A stretch of 46,942 nucleotides of DNA. Source: Saccoglossus kowalevskii (Eukaryota > Hemichordata > Enteropneusta > Harrimaniidae). The DNA lies in contig NW_003120861.1 of assembly GCF_000003605.2 (NCBI RefSeq), positions 1-46,942 of the forward strand. The letters are read 5' to 3'. The notes under the pieces are model-generated. The model was not told where the DNA came from. It searched no databases and saw nothing but the letters and a program-made list of their open reading frames with translations. Shown piece by piece: positions 39,869 to 46,942 of this stretch (positions are counted from its first letter, which is position 1; the number at the start of each line of letters is the position of its first letter). The translations under genes were made by a program, and so were the position numbers.

Positions 39869-40888
39869 GGTAACCACAGACCCTCACTTTACACACTGAC
39901 AAGGTAACCACAGACTCTCACTTTACAAACTGACAAGGTAACCACATACTCTCACTTTACACACTGACAAGGTAACCACAGACTCTCACTTTACACACTG
40001 ACAAGGTAACCACAGACCCTCACTTTACACACTGACAAGGTAACCACTGATCCTCAGTTTACACACTGACAAGGTAACCACAGACCCTCAGTTTACACAC
40101 TGACAAGGTAACCACAGACCCTCAGTTTACACACTGACAATGTAACCACAGACTCCCACTTTACACACTGACAAGGTAACCACTGACCCTCAGTTTACAC
40201 ACTGACAAGGTAACCACAGACCCTCACTTTACACACTGACAAGGTAACCACTGACCCTCAGTTTACACACTGACAAGGTAACCACAGACCCTCAGTTTAC
40301 ACACTGACAAGGTAACCACTGACCCTCAGTTTACACACTGACAATGTAACCATAGACTCTCAGTTTACACACTGACAAGGTAACCACTGACCCTCAGTTT
40401 ACACACTGACAAGGTAACCACAGACCCTCAGTTTACACACTGACAATGTAACCACAGACTCCCACTTTACACACTGACAAGGTAACCACTGACCCTCAGT
40501 TTACACACTGACAAGGTAACCACAGACTCTCACTTTACACACTGACAAGATTACCATAGACTCTCAGTTTACACACTGACAAGGTAACCACTGACCCTCA
40601 GTTTACACACTGACAAGGTAACCACAGACTACCACTTTACACACTGACAAGGTAACCACAGACTACCACTTTACACACTGACAAGGTAACCACAGACCCT
40701 CAGTTTACACACTGACAAGGTAACCACAGACCCTCAGTTTACACACTGACAAGGTAACCTCAGACCCTCACTTTACACACTGACTAGGTAACCACAGACC
40801 CTCACTTTACACACTGACAAGGTAACCACAGACCCTCAGTTTACACACTGACAAGGTAACCACAGACCCTCAGTTTACACACTGACAA
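39869..40888. repeat. Class Y block
   Basis: Thirty monomers, no length change. It contains TTTACAAACTG near 39926, a CATACTC monomer near 39945, CTGATCCTCAG near 40048, the nB cassette at 40345 with a doubled P, and ACTAGGTAACC near 40785, a change also seen near 21842. Confidence 0.8.
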
Positions 40889-43166
40889 GGTAACCACAGA
40901 CTCTCACTTTACACACTGACAAGGTAACCACAGACCCTCAGTTTACACACTGACAAGGTAACCACAGACTCCCACTTCACACACTGACAAGGTAACCACA
41001 GACTCTCAGTTTACACACTGACAAGGTAACCACAGACCCTCAGTTTACACACTGACAAGGTAACCACTGACCCTCAGTTTACACACTGACAAGGTAACCA
41101 CAGACTCTCAGTTTACACACTGACAAGGTAACCACAGACCCTCAGTTTACACACTGACAAGGTAACCACTGACCCTCAGTTTACACACTGACAGGGTAAC
41201 CACAGACTCTCAGTTTACACACTGACAAGGTAACCACAGACGCTCACTTTACACACTGACAAGGTAACCACAGACCCTCAGTTTACACACTGACAAGGTA
41301 ACCACAGACTCTCACTTTACACACTGACAAGGTAACCACAGACCCTCAGTTTACACACTGACAAGGTAACCACAGACTCCCACTTCACACACTGACAAGG
41401 TAACCACAGACTCTCACTTTACACACTGACAAGGTAACCACAGACCCTCAGTTTACACACTGACAAGGTAACCACAGACGCTCACTTTACACACTGACAA
41501 GGTAACCACAGACTCTCAGTTTACACACTGACAAGGTAACCACTGACCCTCAGTTTACACACTGACAAGGTAACCACAGACTCTCACTTTACACACTGAC
41601 AAGGTAACCACAGACCCTCAGTTTACACACTGACAAGGTAACCACTGACCCTCAGATTACACACTGACAAGGTAACCACAGACTCTCAGTTTACACACTG
41701 ACAAGGTAACCACAGACCCTCAGTTTACACACTGACAAGGTAACCACTGACCCTCAGTTTACACACTGACAAGGTAACCACAGACTCTCACTTTACACAC
41801 TGACAAGGTAACCACAGACTCTCACTTTACACACTGACAAGGTAACCACAGACTCTCACTTTACACACTGACAAGGTAACCACAGACCCTCAGTTTACAC
41901 ACTGACAAGGTAACCACAAACGCTCACTTTACACACTGACAAGGTAACCACAGACTCTCAGTTTACACACTGACAAGGTAACCACAGACCCTCAGTTTAC
42001 ACACTGACAAGGTAACCACTGACCCTCAGTTTACACACTGACAGGGTAACCACAGACTCTCAGTTTACACACTGACAAGGTAACCACAGACCCTCAGTTT
42101 ACACACTGACAAGGTAACCACTGACCCTCAGTTTACACACTGACAGGGTACCCACAGACTCTCAGTTTACACACTGACAAGGTAACCACAGACGCTCACT
42201 TTACACACTGACAAGGTAACCACAGACCCTCAGTTTACACAGTGACAAGGTAACCACAGACTCTCACTTTACACACTGACAAGATAACCACAGACCCTCA
42301 GTTTACACACTGACAAGGTAACCACAGACTCTCACTTTACACACTGACAAGGTAACCACAGACTCTCACTTTACACACTGACAAGGTAACCACAGACTCT
42401 CAGTATACACACTGACAAGGTAACCACAGACTCTCAGTTTACACATTGACAAGGTAACCACAGACCCTCAGTTTACACACTGACAAGGTAACCACAGACT
42501 CTCACTTTACACATTGACAAGGTAACCACAGACTCTCACTTTACACACTGACAAGGTAACCACAGACTCTCACTTTACACACTGACAAGGTAACCACAGA
42601 CCCTCAGTTTACACACTGACAGGGTAACCACAGACCCTCAGTTTACACACTGACAAGGTAACCACTGACCCTCAGTTTACACACTGACAGGGTAACCACA
42701 GACTCTCAGTTTACACACTGACAAGGTAACCACAGACCCTCAGTTTACACACTGACAAGGTAACCACTGACCCTCAGTTTACACACTGACAGGGTAACCA
42801 CAGACTCTCAGTTTACACACTGACAAGGTAACCACAGACGCTCACTTTACACACTGACAAGGTAACCACAGACCCTCAGTTTACACACTGACAAGGTAAC
42901 CACAGACTCTCACTTTACACACTGACAAGGTAACCACAGACCCTCAGTTTACACACTGACAAGGTAACCACAGACTCCCACTTCACACACTGACAAGGTA
43001 ACCACAGACCCTCAGTTTACACACTGACAAGGTAACCACAGACGCTCACTTTACACACTGACAAGGTAACCACAGACTCTCAGTTTACACACTGACAAGG
43101 TAACCACAGACCCTCAGTTTACACACTGACAAGGTAACCACTGACCCTCAGTTTACACACTGACAA
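40889..43166. repeat. Class X block with three cassettes
   Basis: Sixty-seven monomers, no length change. Cassettes start at 41161, 42113 and 42759. The middle one is worn: GGTACCCAC near 42149, CACAGTGAC near 42240, GATAACC near 42283. Singletons cluster around 42400-42520 (AGTATACAC and CACATTGAC twice). Confidence 0.8.
41127..41976. repeat. 25-monomer (850 bp) segment, copy 3
   Basis: Shares GATTAC (41656) with copy 2 and, in its penultimate monomer, CACAAACG (G11A near 41919) with the F near 11892. It then runs on as A-E-rB-A-E-rB-F-A like both copy 1 and the 11.9-kb region. It looks like a recombinant of two older segments. Confidence 0.85.
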
Positions 43167-44460
43167 GGTAACCACAGACCCTCACTTTACACACGGACAA
43201 GGTAACCACAGACCCTCACTTTACACACTGACAAGGTAACCACAGACCCTCAGTTTACACACTGACAAGGTAACCACAGACCCTCAGTTTACACACTGAC
43301 AAGGTAACCACAGACCCTCAGTTTACACACTGACAAGGTAACCACAGACCCTCACTTTACACACTGACAAGGTAACCACAGACCCTCAGTTTACACACTG
43401 ACAAGGTAACCACAGACCCTCACTTTACACACTGACAAGGTAACCACAGACTCTCACTTTACACACTGACAAGGTAACCACTGACCCTCAGTTTACACAC
43501 TGACAAGGTAACCACAGACTCTCACTTTACACACTGACAAGGTAACCACTGACCCTCAGTTTACACACTGACAAGGTAACCACAGACCCTCAGTTTACAC
43601 ACTGACAAGGTAACCACAGACCCTCAGTTTACACACTGACAAGGTAACCACAGACCCTCAGTTTACACACTGACAATGTAACCACAGACTCTCACTTTAC
43701 ACACTGACAAGGTAACCACAGACCCTCACTTTACACACTGACAAGGTAACCACAGACCCTCAGTTTACACACTGACAAGGTAACCACAGACCCTCACTTT
43801 ACACACTGACAAGGTAAGCACAGACTCTTCACTTTACACACTGACAAGGTAAACCACTGACCCTCAGTTTACACACTGACAAGGTAACCACAGACCCTCA
43901 GTTTACACACTGACAAGGTAACCACAGACCCTCAGTTTACACACTGACAAGGTAACCACAGACTCTCACTTTACACACTGACAAGGTAACCACTGACCCT
44001 CAGTTTACACACTGACAAGGTAACCACAGACCCTCACTTTACACACTGACAAGGTAACCACTGACCCTCAGTTTACACACTGACAAGGTAACCACAGACC
44101 CTCAGTTTACACACTGACAAGGTAACCACAGACCCTCAGTTTACACACTGACAATGTAACCATAGACTCTCAGTTTACACACTGACAAGGTAACCACTGA
44201 CCCTCAGTTTACACACTGACAAGGTAACCACAGACCCTCAGTTTACACACTGACAATGTAACCACAGACTCCCACTTTACACACTGACAAGGTAACCACT
44301 GACCCTCAGTTTACACACTGACAAGGTAACCACAGACTCTCACTTTACACACTGACAAGATTACCATAGACTCTCAGTTTACACACTGACAAGGTAACCA
44401 CTGACCCTCAGTTTACACACTGACAAGGTAACCACAGACTATCACTTTACACACTGACAA
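43167..44460. repeat. Class Y block with a short indel patch
   Basis: Thirty-eight monomers. Opens with CACGGAC (T29G), then D-A-A-A-D-A-D-C-E-C-E. At 43813-43882 two insertions occur side by side (GACTCTTCAC and GGTAAACC) just after TAAGCAC. It ends with the nB cassette at 44155 and a GACTATCAC monomer. Confidence 0.8.
43813..43882. other. Indel cluster 6
   Basis: One extra T in GACTCTTCAC (about 43828) and one extra A in GGTAAACC (about 43852). These are the only length changes between 24398 and the end of the window, a span of about 660 monomers. Confidence 0.85.
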
Positions 44461-45752
44461 GGTAACCACAGACCCTCAGTTTACACACTGACAAGGTAAC
44501 CACTGACCCTCAGTTTACACACTGACAGGGTAACCACAGACTCTCAGTTTACACACTGACAAGGTAACCACAGACCCTCAGTTTACACACTGACAAGGTA
44601 ACCACTGACCCTCAGTTTACACACTGACAGGGTAACCACAGACTCTCACTTTACACACTGACAAGGTAACCACAGACCCTCACTTTACACACTGACAAGG
44701 TAACCACAGACCCTCAGTTTACACACTGACAAGGTAACCACAGACTCTCACTTTACACACTGACAAGGTAACCACAGACCCTCAGTTTACACACTGACAA
44801 GGTAACCACAGACTCTCACTTCACACACTGACAAGGTAACCACAGACTCTCACTTTACACACTGACAAGGTAACCACAGACCCTCAGTTTACACACTGAC
44901 AAGGTAACCACAGACGCTCACTTTACACACTGACAAGGTAACCACAGACTCTCAGTTTACACACTGACAAGGTAACCACTGACCCTCAGTTTACACACTG
45001 ACAAGGTAACCACAGACTCTCATTTTACACACTGACAAGGTAACCACAGACCCTCAGTTTACACACTGACAAGGTAACCACTGACCCTCAGTTTACACAC
45101 TGACAAGGTAACCACAGACTCTCACTTTACACACTGACAAGGTAACCACAGACTCTCAGTTTACACACTGACAAGGTAACCACAGACTCTCAGTTTACAC
45201 ACTGACAAGGTAACCACAGACTCTCACTTTACACACTGACAAGGTAACCACAGACCCTCAGTTTACACACTGACAAGGTAACCACAGACGCTCACTTTAC
45301 ACACTGACAAGGTAACCACAGACTCTCAGTTTACACACTGACAAGGTAACCACAGACTCTCAGTTTACACACTGACAAGGTAACCACAGACTCTCACTTT
45401 ACACACTGACAAGGTAACCACAGACCCTCAGTTTACACACTGACAAGGTAACCACTGACCCTCAGTTTACACACTGACAAGGTAACCACAGACTCTCAGT
45501 TTACACACTGACAAGGTAACCACAGACCCTCAGTTTACACACTGACAAGGTAACCACTGACCCTCAGTTTACACACTGACAAGGTAACCACAGACTCTCA
45601 CTTTACACACTGACAAGGTAACCACAGACTCTCACTTTACACACTGACAAGGTAACCACAGACTCTCACTTTACACACTGACAAGGTAACCACAGACCCT
45701 CACTTTACACACTGACAAGGTAACCACAGACTCTCACTTTACACACTGACAA
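44461..45752. repeat. Class X block
   Basis: Thirty-eight monomers. A-E-rB-A-E-rC opens the block; the order resembles an E-rB-F cassette without its F. A C with T22C lies near 44810 and CTCATTTT near 45023. It then shows the B-B-C-A-F rotation. Confidence 0.8.
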
Positions 45753-46058
45753 GGTAACCACAGACTCCCACTTTACACACTGACAATGTAACCACAGACT
45801 CCCACTTTACACACTGACAAGGTAACCACAGACTCCCACTTTACACACTGACAAGGTAACCACAGACGCTCACTTTACACACTGACAAGGTAACCACAGA
45901 CTCTCACTTTACACACTGACAAGGTAACCACAGACTCCCACTTTACACACTGACAAGGTAACCACAGACTCCCACTTTACACACTGACAAGGTAACCACA
46001 GACTCTCACTTTACACACTGACAAGGTAACCACAGACTCCCACTTTACACACTGACAA
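45753..46058. repeat. Short class Z block
   Basis: Nine monomers: G-nG-G-F-C-G-G-C-G. Relative to 25929-26302 it lacks two monomers (G-nC) before the first F, an internal deletion of 68 bp. Confidence 0.8.
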
Positions 46059-46568
46059 GGTAACCACAGACGCTCACTTTACACACTGACAAGGTAACCA
46101 CAGACCCTCAGTTTACACACTGACAAGGTAACCACAGACTCTCACTTTACACACTGAGAAGGTAACCACAGACTCTCACTTTACACACTGACAAGGTAAC
46201 CACAGACCCTAAGTTTACACACTGACAAGGTAACCACAGACTCTCACTTTACACACTGACAAGGTAACCACAGACTCTCAGTTTACACACTGACAAGGTA
46301 ACCACAGACTCTCAGTTTACACACTGACAAGGTAACCACAGACTCTCACTTTACACACTGACAAGGTAACCACATACCCTCAGTTTACACACTGACAAGG
46401 TAACCACAGACGCTCACTTTACACACTGACAAGGTAACCACAGACTCTCAGTTTACACACTGACAAGGTAACCACAGACTCTCAGTTTACACACTGACAA
46501 GGTAACCACAGACTCTCACTTTACACACTGACAAGGTAACCACAGACCCTCAGTTTACACACTGACAA
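45855..46568. repeat. 21-monomer segment, third copy of the CTGAGAAGG family
   Basis: Collinear with 26099-26812 at +19,756 (581 monomers after indel correction). Shares CTGAGAAGG (46158) and CCCTAAG (46211) with it. One private change, CATACCC, near 46373. Confidence 0.9.
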
Positions 46569-46942
46569 GGTAACCACTGACCCTCAGTTTACACACTGAC
46601 AAGGTAACCACAGACTCTCAGTTTACACACTGACAAGGTAACCACAGACCCTCAGTTTACACACTGACAAGGTAACCACTGACCCTCAGTTTACACACTG
46701 ACAAGGTAACCACAGACTCTCACTTTACACACTGACAAGGTAACCACAGACTCTCACTTTACACACTGACAAGGTAACCACAGACTCTCACTTTACACAC
46801 TAACAAGGTAACCACAGACCCTCAGTTTACACACTGACAAGGTAACCACAGACTCCCACTTCACACACTGACAAGGTAACCACAGACGCTCACTTTACAC
46901 ACTGACAAGGTAACCACAGACCCTCAGTTTACATGATGAACT
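46059..46942. repeat. Class X block at the right edge
   Basis: Twenty-six monomers of F, A, B, C and E, including ACTAACAAGG near 46802 and a Gc near 46855. The final monomer is divergent in its tail. Confidence 0.8.
46909..46942. other. Terminal monomer with divergent last bases
   Basis: An A monomer intact through TTTACA (46928-46933), after which CACTGACAA is replaced by TGATGAACT (46934-46942). The monomer still totals 34 bases. It is either the start of non-array DNA or a low-quality contig end; nine bases cannot decide. Confidence 0.6.

Larger units (their letters stand above)
1..46942. repeat. 34-bp satellite array, about 1,380 monomers, filling the window
   Basis: A single head-to-tail array with no interruption and no inversion. 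The majority monomer is GGTAACCACAGAC (positions 1-13), TCTCAC (14-19), TTTACACACTGACAA (20-34): 12 A, 11 C, 4 G, 7 T, 44% GC, with C far above G on the given strand. GGTAACC landmarks run from 13 to 46909, giving 1,379 spacings of 34 after the net +10 of indels is removed. Positions 20-34 and 1-9 are nearly invariant; variation concentrates at 10, 14, 15, 16 and 19. Every monomer has TAA at 3-5 and TGA at 29-31 on + and a TAA and a TGA on -, and 34 is not divisible by 3, so all six frames close within about 60 bases. The consensus has no ATG on either strand. This is non-coding satellite DNA, most likely eukaryotic; family and species are not recognised. Confidence 0.98.

Noticed and set aside
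42236-42246. CACAGTG, an exact V(D)J recombination-signal heptamer
   Set aside because: It is one base from the consensus CACACTG, occurs once, and has no A-rich nonamer at 12 or 23 bp.
1-46942. CRISPR array (a constant 24-nt core alternating with a short variable part)
   Set aside because: The variable part is about 10 nt drawn from some ten recurring types, not unique 25-40 nt spacers. There are no cas genes or leader, and the copy number is far beyond that of typical arrays.
1-46942. Repeat-protein gene (tandem repeat in a coding sequence)
   Set aside because: 34 bp is not a multiple of 3, and TAA and TGA occur in each monomer on both strands, so all frames close within about 60 bases.
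1-46942. Telomeric repeat or degenerate telomere
   Set aside because: The period is 34 bp, and no TTAGGG or CCCTAA-type runs occur; CCCTAAG at two places is a single-base variant of CCCTCAG.
1-46942. Alpha-satellite-like centromere with CENP-B box
   Set aside because: The monomer has no resemblance to the CENP-B box and is not about 171 bp. 5 x 34 = 170 is only arithmetic, and no five-monomer period stands out.
1-46942. Iteron-type plasmid or phage replication origin
   Set aside because: Iteron arrays hold a few to dozens of copies next to a rep gene and an AT-rich region. Here there are 1,380 copies and nothing else.
13-46942. Nuclear-receptor half-site (ACAAGGTAA) in each monomer
   Set aside because: It resembles an extended half-site but lacks the AGGTCA core; motif similarity at this length is expected by chance and no context supports it.

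Overview
The whole window is one uninterrupted tandem-repeat (satellite/minisatellite) array. I find no gene, RNA gene, transposon, CRISPR array or unique sequence in it. The monomer is 34 bp. With position 1 set at GGTAACC, the majority sequence is GGTAACCACAGAC (1-13), TCTCAC (14-19), TTTACACACTGACAA (20-34). Spacing of the GGTAACC landmark from base 13 to base 46909 gives exactly 1,379 complete monomers, a divergent-tailed 1,380th at 46909-46942, and a 12-base lead-in at 1-12. All length changes I found by reading sum to +10 bases, which is exactly the drift between the first and last landmark, so the count is internally checked. A 34-bp period is not a multiple of 3 and each monomer carries TAA and TGA on both strands. 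Every frame therefore closes within about 60 bases, and the consensus has no ATG on either strand.

Organism: a homogenised non-coding array of at least 47 kb, with nested block duplications, points to heterochromatin or a subtelomeric or centromeric satellite of a eukaryote. I do not recognise the monomer and cannot name a species.

Monomer types, named here by positions 10-19 and used in all entries: A = AGACCCTCAG, B = AGACTCTCAG, C = AGACTCTCAC, D = AGACCCTCAC, E = TGACCCTCAG, F = AGACGCTCAC, G = AGACTCCCAC, Gc = G with T22C, H = AGACCTTCAC, P = AGACTACCAC, e = TGACCCTCAC. M = B with G2A, A4T and C9T (GATTACCATAG at 1-11). Prefix n = G1T (AATG junction). Prefix r = preceding monomer ends in G (ACAGGG junction).

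Layout: three compositional classes alternate in blocks. Class X is rich in A, B, E and F, with rB, Gc and M (13-828, 1713-2562, 5185-9433, 10966-15385, 17086-17425, 24327-25690, 26303-32116, 35109-36910, 38611-39868, 40889-43166, 44461-45752, 46059-46942). Class Y is rich in D, C, A and E, with H and CACGGAC variants and almost no F (829-1712, 3210-5184, 9575-10965, 17426-24326, 32117-35108, 36911-38610, 39869-40888, 43167-44460). Class Z is alternating C and G with n junctions (2563-3209, 15386-17085, 25691-26302, 45753-46058). Block edges are set to the nearest monomer but are judgement calls.

Within the classes, multi-monomer cassettes recur with shared private mutations at offsets of exact monomer multiples, for example 39, 87, 96, 271, 351, 370, 425, 446 and 581. 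This shows that the array grew by repeated duplication of multi-monomer segments and then by mosaic recombination. The few indels fall in tight clusters, several of them at block junctions. Nothing here encodes a product; any role would be structural, chromatin-related or as a transcribed satellite RNA.
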